DNA from: JAUXLW01 sp964195005
GTDB lineage: Bacteria > Actinomycetota > Acidimicrobiia > Spongiisociales > SHLN01
DNA: 31,909 nucleotides
NCBI GenBank assembly: GCA_964195005.1
Contig: CAXMOO010000048.1
Coordinates: 1-31,909, forward strand
Direction: 5' to 3'
Both the position numbers and the translations under genes were made by a program. Below, piece by piece: positions 14,926 to 23,097 of the stretch. Positions within the stretch are counted from its first letter, which is position 1; each line of letters begins with the position of its first letter. The notes beneath the pieces were generated by a model, which saw only the letters and a list, made by a program, of their open reading frames with translations, did no database searches and was not told the origin of the DNA.

Positions 14926-15710
14926 GGCCGCCCGTGACGGGTTTGCCCGATCACGAAGCTCGCCGACTCTTGCGGCTTGTCTCGGGGCTCGACGCCGCTG
15001 GAGTCGGCCTGCTCGAAGAGCTTGATTCCGAGCAGGAGATTCGTTACCAGGAGCTGGTTGAGCGGCGTTTGGCCGGGGAGCCGCTCCAATACATCGAGGG
15101 AACCGTGCAGTTCGGGCCCGTAACGGTCAAGGTGGATCCCAGAGCGTTAATCCCTCGTCCTGAGACTGAGTTGCTGTGGGAGCGTGCCGTACAGGCGCTG
15201 GAAGGTGCGGGAAGCGACACGATGATTGTTGATATGTGCACCGGAAGCGGCAATCTCGGCCTCGCTCTCCGCCACGCCTTCCCCGAAGCAACCGTGTTCG
15301 CCACCGATATTGATTCCGGCGCCCTCACCCTGGCGGAGGAGAATCTGGCCGGTAAAGAGGTCACGATTCTGGCCGGCGACCTCTTCGCCGCCCTTCCGCC
15401 CAGACTTCAGGGGAGCATTGATCTTCTCGTCGTCAACCCGCCATATGTTTCCGAGCGGGCAGATCTGCCGGACGAAATTGACAAACACGAGCCCCATCAG
15501 GCGCTTTATGCCGGCGCCGACGGCGATGAGGTCCTCGCCCGTCTCGCGGCGGAAGCCCCCGGTTGGGTGAAGCCGGGCGGCTGGCTCTTCGTCGAGATAG
15601 GTGAAGACCAGGCCGAGCGGGCCCTGGAGCTCTTCCACGGCTTCGACTGTGAGGTCCAGCCCGACCTTGCCGGTCGGCCCCGAATCCTCGCCGGTCGACG
15701 AGAAGGCTGA
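14922..15710 (+). CDS. prmC: Release factor glutamine methyltransferase
   Basis: This SAM-dependent enzyme N5-methylates the Gln of the GGQ motif in release factors. At 262 residues it shows a helical N-terminal substrate domain (LLEELDSEQEIRYQELVERR), PRALIPRPETELL, the SAM-binding MIVDMCTGSGNLGLAL, and the catalytic NPPY (172-175) followed by V. The ATG overlaps the prfA stop (ATGA). Its end faces a minus-strand gene 64 bp away; in related genomes tsaC follows directly, but here the minus-strand pair 15775-17743 lies between them. Confidence 0.97.
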   Translation: MRPPVTGLPDHEARRLLRLVSGLDAAGVGLLEELDSEQEIRYQELVERRLAGEPLQYIEGTVQFGPVTVKVDPRALIPRPETELLWERAVQALEGAGSDTMIVDMCTGSGNLGLALRHAFPEATVFATDIDSGALTLAEENLAGKEVTILAGDLFAALPPRLQGSIDLLVVNPPYVSERADLPDEIDKHEPHQALYAGADGDEVLARLAAEAPGWVKPGGWLFVEIGEDQAERALELFHGFDCEVQPDLAGRPRILAGRREG

Positions 15711-15774
15711 TCCGGCTGCTCCTGTTCAACGCGACATTCGTCCCTCTTGAACCATCGAGAGTGCGAACATCTGG

Positions 15775-17195
15775 TCAGTTCTCGGGCGGGGACCAGACCC
15801 ACAGGCCATCGGTGAGTCCGCCGCCATGGAAGCCGAGCGCGACCAGCCGGTCGCCTTCGATGGCGAAGATGTCGTTGATGTGCAAATCGACTGAACCTTC
15901 ACCGAGGTCGCCCGACTTCGGGAACAGACCTGACTCGGACAGCCCCTGACTCCACATGATGCCGTCGTGGGAGATCCACCACAGAGGTTCTCCTTCTGCC
16001 ATACCCGTCGCGATCAGGTTTGGCCCAATGACCGCAATATTGTGGTGGAATCTGCCGTGTCCATAGGCGGTTTCGCCGTCGCTCTGAGCTGCGGCCATCC
16101 ATTCGGTCCCGTCTTCGGACGTCCATGTGATTGGTCCGGATTCATCCCACCCGAGAACCACGAAGTGATCGTCGAACTCGATTATTTCGCCTACAAAACC
16201 GACGCCGGTAGCCGCCAGGACGTACTTGCTCCAGGACGACCCGTCCTCCGAGACCCACGCGGAGAGGGCGCCTGCGCCATTCTCGCCCACGGCGATGAAG
16301 CCGGGTGCGGCGCCGAGTACCTTTCCGATTGAGGCACCTTCGAAAATGCTTGTGACCGCTACCCGCTCCCACGATTCTCCGTTGGAAGAAGCGAACACGA
16401 GAGTGTACTGTTCCGGTTGCTCGTCCGAGACACCTTCGTAGTGATTCGTTCCCACGACCGCCAGGAGGCTTCCACTTCTTTCGGCGACGTCCACCATCCA
16501 GTAGCTGTCCCAGGGACCAGGGTCCTCCCGGTAAATCGTCTCGAGACTGAGGGGCAGCCACGTCCACTCATTCCCGTCGGGCGACGACCAGAGCCCATAC
16601 CCCTCGACCTCGGATCCAGTCGGAGCTAGCGGCTCCCGCAACCAGCGGCTGCCCATTGCGATGAGGCCGTGACTGGTCGTGTAGACCGCTGTGGGTTCGT
16701 TCCAATTCGGGGGTCGGGGGAGAAGGGTGTCGCGATCCACTCGAGGCCGTCGGGTGAAGTCGCGCCAATCCCGTCGCCGACACCGACAAAGCCCTTCGAT
16801 GTCGGGACCACGTCTCTGAGTGGTAGTCCCGTTGGGACCCAACTCCAACCTTCGGCGAGGTCTTCGGCGGTCAGCCGTCGACTAAATTCCGGTCCTGCGA
16901 TGAGCGGCGATGTTGGCAAAGTAGCGATCGACGGTGTGGTGCTCAGAAGAGTCGTAGGCGTGGTTTCTTCCGGTGGGGCCGGCAGGGTTGGAGTGGGTGC
17001 TTCGTTGGTAGCGTCTTCGGCGGAGCCAAGAACCACGGCGCCGAGGGCCATGCCACCTACGAGAACCAGAATGATGGCTGCTGCGGCCAGAGCTGTGGCC
17101 CATCCGGGTCGCGGTGACAGTGTGGGGACCTTTTGGGTCGTGGCGTCCGGCGCGACGTATTCCCATTCGGGCGCCGGTGGCGTGTCCTCGACCAT
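15775..17195 (-). pseudogene. Membrane-anchored Asp-box propeller protein, frameshifted
   Basis: Two overlapping minus-strand frames together make one protein. The N-terminal part (from ATG 17195) has a short cytosolic region, one membrane helix (ATALAAAAIILVLVGGMALG), a Thr/Pro-rich linker and the first Asp-box SPDGLEW. The other frame continues with five more boxes (SPDGNEW, SSNGESW, SEDGSSW, SEDGTEW, SHDGIMW), a BNR-type beta-propeller outside the cell. The frames meet at two C runs (16709-16720, minus strand); one extra base there joins SPDPP to NWNEP. Upstream of ATG 17195, the codons GCATTCCGC... read AFRAAFAV in frame but a stop blocks them; one extra T near 17215 would link them to TEH and to a start overlapping the sigma gene stop. 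It lies just behind an ECF sigma gene and may have been its membrane partner (inference). Confidence 0.72.
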
Positions 17196-17232
17196 GACTG
17201 CGAAGGCAGCGCGGAATGCTCAGTCGGTGTGA

Positions 17233-17743
17233 TCAGGCTGCAGATTCATCGAGCACACTCCTCAAGTGTTGGCGGGCGAGGTGCAGGTAACGGCGCACCG
17301 TGCCCGGCCGGGGCTGCATCAGGCCGGCTGCTTCAGTTGGTGTGAAGCCCTCCCAATACACCAGAAACGTTGCCGCTCGCTGGCGAGCGGGAAGTGCGGC
17401 AACCGCCGCGAGTACGTCCGGGTCGGCGGTGGGTATCGGGTTAGATGGGATCGAATCCGGCACTATTCCTTCCAGCCGATGCCGCTTGCGGCGGAAGCTG
17501 TTGGTTTCGTTTAGGACTGCCCGGTACAGATAGGGGCGCGGGTTGTCTAGATCCGACAAGTTGCGTTTCGATAAGATCCGCAGAACGACGGCGGAGAGGA
17601 CATCCCCTGCCTCGTCCGGTCCGACAAGAACGCGCGAAGCGCATTAACTCGTCCCGGTGGCGGGTGTAGATCTCCTCATCCGTGGCCGTACCCGTTTCGA
17701 TCTTCATACCAATATCACGCACCAGGTTCGGCGAGCGTTGCAC
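17233..17743 (-). pseudogene. ECF-type RNA polymerase sigma factor, frameshifted
   Basis: The N-terminal frame, from GTG 17743 or ATG 17707, reads EEIYTRHRDELMRFARS. The rest, in another frame, reads VGPDEAGDVLSAVVLRIL (region 2), NPRPYLYRAVLNETNSFRRK, then a region 4 helix-turn-helix ALPARQRAATFLVYWEGF and PTEAAGLMQPRPGTVRRYL. The frames must switch near 17644, where one base is extra or two are missing; I recall relatives as having one more residue here, which favours loss of two. As it stands neither frame encodes a whole sigma factor. The propeller gene follows after 37 bp on the same strand and is also broken. The pair faces away from tsaC. Confidence 0.75.
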
Positions 17744-17870
17744 TCATGGTTGCGGTTGGTTCCCTCCTCGGATAGGGGCGAATGCCGGGTAGGCCTAATA
17801 GCTGCCAGCACAGCGCGGATGCTCGGGCGTTTACGGGTGGCTGCCAGTGTGTCCCGGGTAGCCTCAACCC

Positions 17871-18464
17871 ATGCACCCGTTCACCGTGATCGAGGCAGTG
17901 ATCGCGCTAAACGCCGGGGGGTTGGTGGGGGTGCCGACGGACACGGTCTACGGCGTTGCCGCCGACCCGTGGTCGGAAAGCGGGATGAACGCATTGTTCG
18001 ACCTCAAGGGACGCGGCCCCGAGCACCCGGTTGCACTTCTGGTCGCGAACCTCGAACAGGCCCACGAACTGGTCGATATCACGGCGCTCGCCGAGAGACT
18101 TGCCGCGGAATTCTGGCCCGGCCCGCTCACATTGGTATTGCCGGCTGCTCGCGACCTCCCGCCCTGGATCGGGGATCAGGCGCGGGGCACGGTGGGTGTG
18201 AGGGTGCCGCAGCACCCGGTGGCGCTTGATCTTCTCGACAAGGCCGGGACGCTGGCAGTTACCTCAGCCAACCGGTCGGGTGAGGAGGCTGCCGTCGACC
18301 ATGAACAGGCCCTGCAGATCTTCGGGGATGCAATGATCGGTTACCTGCAAGGGGCTGGCTCGGCCGGGTTGGCGTCAACGGTTCTCGACGCCACGGTAGA
18401 TCCGCCTGCGGTGTTGAGGGCTGGTCCAGTAGCCTGGCCCCGGGAGGACGGCGATGAAGGTTGA
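17871..18464 (+). CDS. tsaC: Threonylcarbamoyl-AMP synthase (YrdC/Sua5 family)
   Basis: This enzyme makes threonylcarbamoyl-AMP from threonine, bicarbonate and ATP for the t6A37 modification of ANN-decoding tRNAs. The 197 residues form a single YrdC domain without the extra Sua5 C-terminal domain. Landmarks are the opening GGLVGVPTDTVYGVAADPW, FDLKGRGPEHPVALLV, FWPGPLTLVLPA, GVRVPQHPVALDLL and AVTSANRSGEEA. No ribosome site is seen before the ATG, so translation may be leaderless. Its 3' end overlaps the next gene by 11 bases. In M. tuberculosis this gene follows prmC; here they are parted by the sigma/propeller pair. Confidence 0.95.
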   Translation: MHPFTVIEAVIALNAGGLVGVPTDTVYGVAADPWSESGMNALFDLKGRGPEHPVALLVANLEQAHELVDITALAERLAAEFWPGPLTLVLPAARDLPPWIGDQARGTVGVRVPQHPVALDLLDKAGTLAVTSANRSGEEAAVDHEQALQIFGDAMIGYLQGAGSAGLASTVLDATVDPPAVLRAGPVAWPREDGDEG

Positions 18465-18873
18465 CGAGAGTCCGGTGGGTGTAGCCCGGTTGATCGGCGA
18501 AGTGGCGGCGCCGCCGGAAACGGTCTTCGACTTTTTCGTGACATCGGAGAAGCTGGTCGATTGGTGGTCAGAAGAGGCGACCATTGATCTGCGAATCGAC
18601 GGTGAGTATGAGATGGCGTGGCCCAGCCAGGGTCTGCGATTGTTGGGCCGTTTCCTGGTGGTGGAGCCGGGGGAGCGCCTCGCTTTCACGTGGAGCTATT
18701 CCCACAAGCCAGAGGAGCCGCGGACCGTTGACGTCCGTTTCAAGGCCAGTGACGCCGGAACCGAGCTCACGATCGAGCACACCCATGGCGACGACCCGGA
18801 CGAGCGCCAGGACTACATAGACGGGTGGCAATTCTTCATCGAGCGCTTGCGGTCGGCGTTGGCGGAATCCTGA
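18454..18873 (+). CDS. SRPBCC/AHSA1-like domain protein
   Basis: A 139-residue START-like (helix-grip) protein: GEVAAPPETVFDFFVTSEKLVDWWSEEATIDLRIDGEY is close to the pattern of the AHSA1/polyketide-cyclase branch, and the end DYIDGWQFFIERLRSAL gives the long C-terminal helix. Such proteins bind a hydrophobic ligand in a deep cavity; some act as stress proteins or regulators, and the ligand here is unknown. GGGAGG lies about 10 bases before the ATG. It overlaps tsaC and is followed by glyA after 61 bp, so it travels with the housekeeping operon although no functional tie is obvious. Confidence 0.85.
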   Translation: MKVDESPVGVARLIGEVAAPPETVFDFFVTSEKLVDWWSEEATIDLRIDGEYEMAWPSQGLRLLGRFLVVEPGERLAFTWSYSHKPEEPRTVDVRFKASDAGTELTIEHTHGDDPDERQDYIDGWQFFIERLRSALAES

Positions 18874-18934
18874 CCTGTGGGAACTATGGGCCACAGCGGG
18901 GGCACTACGCTGTCGTCCGCAAAGGAGATCATTA

Positions 18935-20206
18935 GTGACTGATCCACGACCTATTGAGGAGGTTGATGCTGTCGTTGCCGGCCTCATTGACTCGGAGTTC
19001 CACCGGCAACTCAGCGGCATTCAGTTGATCGCCTCTGAGAACTTCGCTTCACGAGCGGTCATGGAGGCAAGCGGTTCTGTTTTCACCAACAAATACGCCG
19101 AGGGCTACCCGGGGCGCCGTTACTACGAGGGAACTGTCCACACCGACGAGGTCGAGCAGCTGGCGATCGACAGGGCCAAGGAGCTATTTGCGGCCGAATA
19201 CGCCAACGTGCAGCCTCACTCCGGAAGCCAGGCCAATATGGCCGCGTATTTCGCGCTGCTCGACGGAGGGGACACCATCATGGGGATGGCGCTGGATCAT
19301 GGCGGTCACTTGACGCACGGATCGCGTGTCAACTTCTCGGGTCGATTGTTCAACTTCGTCCCGTACGGCCTCGACCCCGAAACTGAGTTGCTGGATATGG
19401 AGGCAGTGCGGGCAACCGCCCTCGAATCTCACCCCAAGCTCATCGTTGCCGGGTACTCCGCATACTCCCGCCATCTCGATTACGACGCGTTCCGATCCAT
19501 CGCCGACGAGGTCGGGGCCCTGCTGCTGGTGGACGCGGCCCATTTCATCGGGTTGGTTGCCGGTCGAGCCCTGCCGAATCCCATGGCCTGGGCTGATGTT
19601 GTCACTGCCACAACCCACAAAGCCTTGCGGGGCCCGCGGGGAGGGTTGATCCTCGCCAGGGAGGAGTACGCCAAGGCGATCGACAGTGCCATCTTTCCCG
19701 GCTTTCAGGGTGGGGCGATGTTCAGCCAGATTGCCGGCAAGGCCGTCAGCTTTCTCGAGGCCTCCACCGACGAGTTTCGCGACTATGCCGGCCAGATCAT
19801 CAAGAATGCCAAGACTCTCGCCGCCACCCTTGCCCAGGGTGGGCTGCGAGTCGTCTCCGGGGGCACCGACAACCACCTGATGTTGCTCGATCTGCGAAGC
19901 ATTGATGAGGATCTCACGGGCAAGGAAGCCGCCACGATGCTCGACGGCGTCGGAATCACCCTCAATCGCAATGCCATACCCAACGATCCGCGCACCCCGT
20001 TTGTGACCAGCGGATTGCGGATTGGGACGCCATCGGTCACAACGTGCGGAATGCGAGAAGGGGAGATGGAGAGACTCGGTGAACTGATCTTGCAGGCCTT
20101 GCACGAGCGAGGCGACGACGCCGCCCTGAAAGAAGTCGGTGCCGGAGTCGAGGAGTTGGTTGCTGCGTTTCCTCCCTACCCGAAGGGTTTCCCGGGCCAT
20201 GTCTGA
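18935..20206 (+). CDS. glyA: Serine hydroxymethyltransferase
   Basis: This PLP enzyme converts serine and tetrahydrofolate to glycine and methylene-tetrahydrofolate. The 423 residues show LIASENFASRAVMEASGS, TNKYAEGYPGRRYYEG, QPHSGSQANMAAY, LLVDAAHFIGL, and the PLP lysine K229 in TTTHKALRGPRGG. The GTG start has the ribosome site AAAGGAGAT. It stands just upstream of the ATP synthase genes, an arrangement also seen in Firmicutes, in the place where M. tuberculosis has rfe (wecA). Confidence 0.98.
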   Translation: MTDPRPIEEVDAVVAGLIDSEFHRQLSGIQLIASENFASRAVMEASGSVFTNKYAEGYPGRRYYEGTVHTDEVEQLAIDRAKELFAAEYANVQPHSGSQANMAAYFALLDGGDTIMGMALDHGGHLTHGSRVNFSGRLFNFVPYGLDPETELLDMEAVRATALESHPKLIVAGYSAYSRHLDYDAFRSIADEVGALLLVDAAHFIGLVAGRALPNPMAWADVVTATTHKALRGPRGGLILAREEYAKAIDSAIFPGFQGGAMFSQIAGKAVSFLEASTDEFRDYAGQIIKNAKTLAATLAQGGLRVVSGGTDNHLMLLDLRSIDEDLTGKEAATMLDGVGITLNRNAIPNDPRTPFVTSGLRIGTPSVTTCGMREGEMERLGELILQALHERGDDAALKEVGAGVEELVAAFPPYPKGFPGHV

Positions 20207-20283
20207 TAGGCCCATCCGGAGCTTGGCTAGTGACCGCAGTTGGCTTAGTTTTGTGTCGAGAATCACACGGCCTGGCTAGGACG

Positions 20284-20511
20284 ATGAAGAAACCACCACA
20301 TCGGCAGGTAGCGGAGGCGATTGACCAGGGTTGGGGGGCCGGGGGCTCGTTTTTTGGCTCGATCATGGCCGGCGTTCTCGTCGGCTGGGTCATTGATCAC
20401 TTCGCCGGGACCTATCCGGCGTTCATCGTGGTCGGGATCATCGTCGGCTCGGTGAGCGGCTTCATCCAAATGTGGGCCCTCGCCACCAAAGGGAGCGCCA
20501 GTGACCAGTGA
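20284..20511 (+). CDS. atpZ: AtpZ/AtpI-like ATP synthase accessory membrane protein
   Basis: ATG 20284 with AGGA upstream gives 75 residues (an earlier in-frame start at 20230 has no ribosome site). Two membrane helices are visible: SFFGSIMAGVLVGWVIDHF and PAFIVVGIIVGSVSGFIQMW, with Gly- and Asp-containing motifs typical of the family known as F0F1-ATPase gene 1. Such proteins help c-ring assembly or Mg2+ supply. It overlaps the next gene by 11 bases and opens the atp operon. Confidence 0.82.
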   Translation: MKKPPHRQVAEAIDQGWGAGGSFFGSIMAGVLVGWVIDHFAGTYPAFIVVGIIVGSVSGFIQMWALATKGSASDQ

Positions 20512-20938
20512 CACTCAATTCCGAAGAGTCGCAGGAGGGGAGCGACCGATTGAAGCCCTTCTGGCGGTGGAGACGGTTAAGCGGGCGATCGTGGCCGGGC
20601 CCCCGCTGGTACTCCTGTTCGCCGTGCTGCGCGGTTGGAACGGAGCAGTTGCCTCGTTGCTCGGGGTCCTAACAGTGGTTGGCTACTTTCTCTTCACCGG
20701 TTGGCTGTTGTCGGCGGCAGCGCGCATTTCACTGGCCGTGTACCAGGGAGCGGCCTTGATTGGTTTCTTTGTGCGGCTCGGGCTGATTACGGTAACTTTG
20801 CTCGGATTAGCCAACCTGTTTGAAATCGACCGTCCGGCCCTGGGGATAAGTGTTGTGGCTGCCTACGCGATTCTGCTGGGATGGGAGTCGGTCGCCGTCG
20901 CCCACGAGCGAGAAAGGGAACTGGATTGGATCAGCTGA
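20501..20938 (+). CDS. atpI: ATP synthase subunit I family protein
   Basis: The 145-residue protein has four hydrophobic stretches (for example GPPLVLLFAVLRGWNGAVA, LLGVLTVVGYFLFTGWLL, ALIGFFVRLGLITVTLLGL, GISVVAAYAILLGWESVAV) and lies directly before atpB, as the AtpI-like gene does in actinobacteria. The family is thought to help assemble the c-ring. The sequence itself is poorly conserved, so the call rests on length, topology and position. Its GTG start overlaps atpZ, and its last 13 bases overlap the likely TTG start of atpB. Confidence 0.78.
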   Translation: MTSDTQFRRVAGGERPIEALLAVETVKRAIVAGPPLVLLFAVLRGWNGAVASLLGVLTVVGYFLFTGWLLSAAARISLAVYQGAALIGFFVRLGLITVTLLGLANLFEIDRPALGISVVAAYAILLGWESVAVAHERERELDWIS

Positions 20939-21741
20939 TATTGGCGAGCGGGTGTGACCCTGCCGATGAGATCATCTGTGCCCCCGAGGTGGTCAACGAA
21001 CTCTTCGAATTCAAGGATACGCTGTTCACGATCGGCCCATTGGACTTCACCCGTACGGTCTTTCTCACCTTCCTGGCCGCCGCCGTTGTTGTAGCCATTC
21101 TCTATTTCGGCTTGCGGGGTGGCAAGGTCGTGCCCACCAAGTTCGGAGCTGCGGTCGAGAGCCTGGTGACTTTTGTGAAGGACGAGGTAGCGGTCGGGAT
21201 CATCGGTCCCGAGGGCGCCGCCTACACGCCGTACCTGCTGACGATTTTCCTGTTCTTGCTCATAGCCAACCTGTTCGAGGTCACGCCGCTCATCAACTTC
21301 CCCCTGACCTCGCGAATGGCGATTCCGATATTTCTGTCGCTGGTGACCTGGGTGATCTTCGTCTTCGTCGGTTTCAAGTACAACGGCTTCCGCTACGTGA
21401 TCGACATCGCCTGGCCCAAGTCGGTCCCCCTGGCGTTGCGGTGGCTGGTGGGCTTCATCGAGCTGGTTTCGACGTTCATCTTGCGGCCGATCACCCTGGC
21501 AGTCCGGCTCTTCGCCAACCTCGTTGCAGGACACCTGATGCTCACGTTGTTGCTCGGGTCGGGGTGGATCTTTGTCTCCAATATTGGCGACATCGGGCTG
21601 CGAGCCCTCATAGGCGTGCCCTGGTTTGTGATGGGGCTGGGGATCTACCTGTTTGAGATCGTGGTGGCCGTCTTGCAGGCATACATTTTCACGTTGTTAG
21701 CGGCCGTGTATATCCAAACGTCGATACACGCCGAGCATTAA
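20926..21741 (+). CDS. atpB: ATP synthase subunit a
   Basis: This Fo subunit forms the two proton half-channels beside the c-ring. The likely start is TTG 20926 with AAAGGGA at good spacing (271 residues); the in-frame ATG at 20881 would add 15 basic residues inside atpI. The essential arginine is R194 in LRPITLAVRLFANLVAGHLML; a further conserved helix is VVAVLQAYIFTLLAAVYI near the end. At least five membrane helices are visible. The N-terminus has two cysteines (ASGCDPADEIICAPE), unusual for this protein. Confidence 0.95.
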   Translation: MDQLILASGCDPADEIICAPEVVNELFEFKDTLFTIGPLDFTRTVFLTFLAAAVVVAILYFGLRGGKVVPTKFGAAVESLVTFVKDEVAVGIIGPEGAAYTPYLLTIFLFLLIANLFEVTPLINFPLTSRMAIPIFLSLVTWVIFVFVGFKYNGFRYVIDIAWPKSVPLALRWLVGFIELVSTFILRPITLAVRLFANLVAGHLMLTLLLGSGWIFVSNIGDIGLRALIGVPWFVMGLGIYLFEIVVAVLQAYIFTLLAAVYIQTSIHAEH

Positions 21742-21760
21742 GGATCGTCAAGGAGGAATG

Positions 21761-21982
21761 ATGACAGAAATTGAGATAACCAAGACATCGATAGCGATTC
21801 TGGGCTACGGCCTGGCTGCGATCGGTCCCGGCATCGGGATCGGCATTGTGGTCGGCAACGCGATTACCGCTATGGCCCGGCAGCCGGAGATGGCCGCAAC
21901 GGTGCGAACCACCATGTTCCTGGGTATCGCCTTTACTGAAGCCCTGGCGCTCATCGGCTTCGTTTTGTTCTTCATCGCTTAG
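21761..21982 (+). CDS. atpE: ATP synthase subunit c
   Basis: This 73-residue hairpin of two helices builds the rotor ring. Helix 1 holds GPGIGIGIVVG, the polar loop is ARQPE, and helix 2 holds the ion-binding E60 in AFTEALALIG. The lack of the usual sodium-type Gln/Ser ligands around it points to protons. Two ATGs lie in tandem (21758 and 21761); AGGAGG at 21751-21756 is too close to the first, so the second is favoured. The strong ribosome site fits the high copy number this subunit needs. Confidence 0.96.
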   Translation: MTEIEITKTSIAILGYGLAAIGPGIGIGIVVGNAITAMARQPEMAATVRTTMFLGIAFTEALALIGFVLFFIA

Positions 21983-21993
21983 GGCTAGTGCAG

Positions 21994-22536
21994 ATGTTTG
22001 CCATAGTTCTTGCCCAAGCCGAGGAAGAAGCAGAAGGGATCGACCTGCTGCTGCCCGACTCGTCGGAGCTGATCGCCGGAGTGATTGCGTTCCTGATCAT
22101 TTTTGCGGTCGTCTGGAAGTATGCGCTTCCGACCCTCAGTAAGACGCTCGAGGCCCGGCAGGAGGCCATCGTTGGCCAGATACGCGACGCTGAGGAGACC
22201 AAAGCTCAGGCAGAGAGCCTCCTCGCCGATTACAAAACCCAGGTGGAGGGCGCTCAGGGCGAGGCCAACGAGATCATCGAGGAAGCTCGAGTGACTGCCG
22301 AGTCGATGCGCACCGACATCGTCTCGCGAGCCGATGTTGAGGCGGCCTCGTTGCTGGACCGCGCCAGGTCCGATGTTGCTATCGAAAAGGATCGAGCCGC
22401 CGCAGCTTTGCGCCAGGACGTGGCAAATTTGTCGCTCGATATGGCTGAGAAGGTGGTTGCAGGGTCCCTCGACCGAGACGCCCAGGCTGCGCTCGTCGAT
22501 CAGTACCTGGACGAGCTAGACGGCCTGAGCAGCTAA
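21994..22536 (+). CDS. atpF: ATP synthase subunit b
   Basis: Peripheral-stalk subunit: one N-terminal membrane helix (LIAGVIAFLIIFAVVWKYALP) and a long charged coiled coil to the end, with EARQEAIVGQIRDAEETKAQAESLLADYK as the typical stretch. ATG 21994 gives 180 residues and sits at good distance from AGGG at 21981-21984; the GTG at 21988 is too close. It is a plain b subunit, not the b-delta fusion known from mycobacteria, and a separate atpH follows. Confidence 0.95.
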   Translation: MFAIVLAQAEEEAEGIDLLLPDSSELIAGVIAFLIIFAVVWKYALPTLSKTLEARQEAIVGQIRDAEETKAQAESLLADYKTQVEGAQGEANEIIEEARVTAESMRTDIVSRADVEAASLLDRARSDVAIEKDRAAAALRQDVANLSLDMAEKVVAGSLDRDAQAALVDQYLDELDGLSS

Positions 22537-22557
22537 TGCACGAGATAGGAAAGTAAG

Positions 22558-23094
22558 TTGGCCAAGCAAGACCAGATTGACGGGTACGCCGCCGCGATCT
22601 TCGAATTCGCCAGGGCAGAAGGTCAGCTCGAAACGATCGGGGACGAGCTGTTCCAGATCGCGCGTACCTTTGAATCGTCATCCGAGTTGCGTGACTCCTT
22701 GAGTGACCCCCGGCTTCCGCTCGAGATAAAGCAAGGCATTATCTCGGACTTGCTCGACACCCGGGCCTCGGTTCTGACCGTGAATCTCATCAACTTTGTC
22801 GTCGGCGCCGGCAAGGCGAGAGAATTCCCGGCGATAGCCGACCGCCTGGTACAGCGGGCAAGTGAAGCTCGTGATGCGGCAGTTGCCGAGGTGCGGTCCG
22901 CGGTTGAGCTGGATTCCGCCACGGTAGCCAAGCTGGAAGCCAAGTTGAGTGAGGCCACTGGCAAGAGAGTCGAGGCCAAGGTGGTGATCGACCCCGAAAT
23001 CCTCGGAGGGATCATTGCCAGGGTCGGCGACCTGGTGATTGACGGCTCGGTACAGGGCCGTTTGCAGGATTTGAGAGACGAGCTTGGAGCGTAA
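22558..23094 (+). CDS. atpH: ATP synthase subunit delta
   Basis: The 178-residue protein links the b stalk to the top of F1. It has the helical N-terminal domain (GYAAAIFEFARAEGQLETIGDEL) and the C-terminal domain (AEVRSAVELDSATVAKLEAKL, then VVIDPEILGGIIARVGDLVIDGSVQGRL), the last being the family signature. The start is TTG 22558 with AGGAAA upstream. It lies 21 bp after atpF and 3 bp before atpA. Confidence 0.95.
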   Translation: MAKQDQIDGYAAAIFEFARAEGQLETIGDELFQIARTFESSSELRDSLSDPRLPLEIKQGIISDLLDTRASVLTVNLINFVVGAGKAREFPAIADRLVQRASEARDAAVAEVRSAVELDSATVAKLEAKLSEATGKRVEAKVVIDPEILGGIIARVGDLVIDGSVQGRLQDLRDELGA

Positions 23095-23097
23095 TCA

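Noticed and set aside
20223..20251. TTGGCT-17-TAGTTT as a promoter for the atp operon
   Set aside because: Both hexamers match the consensus poorly, and glyA is close upstream, so read-through is as likely.
19184..20266. 360-residue minus-strand frame
   Set aside because: It is antisense to glyA and has low-complexity shadow composition.
20947..20961. ILASGC near the atpB N-terminus looks like a lipobox
   Set aside because: There is no signal-peptide basic region or hydrophobic core before it, and subunit a is not a lipoprotein.
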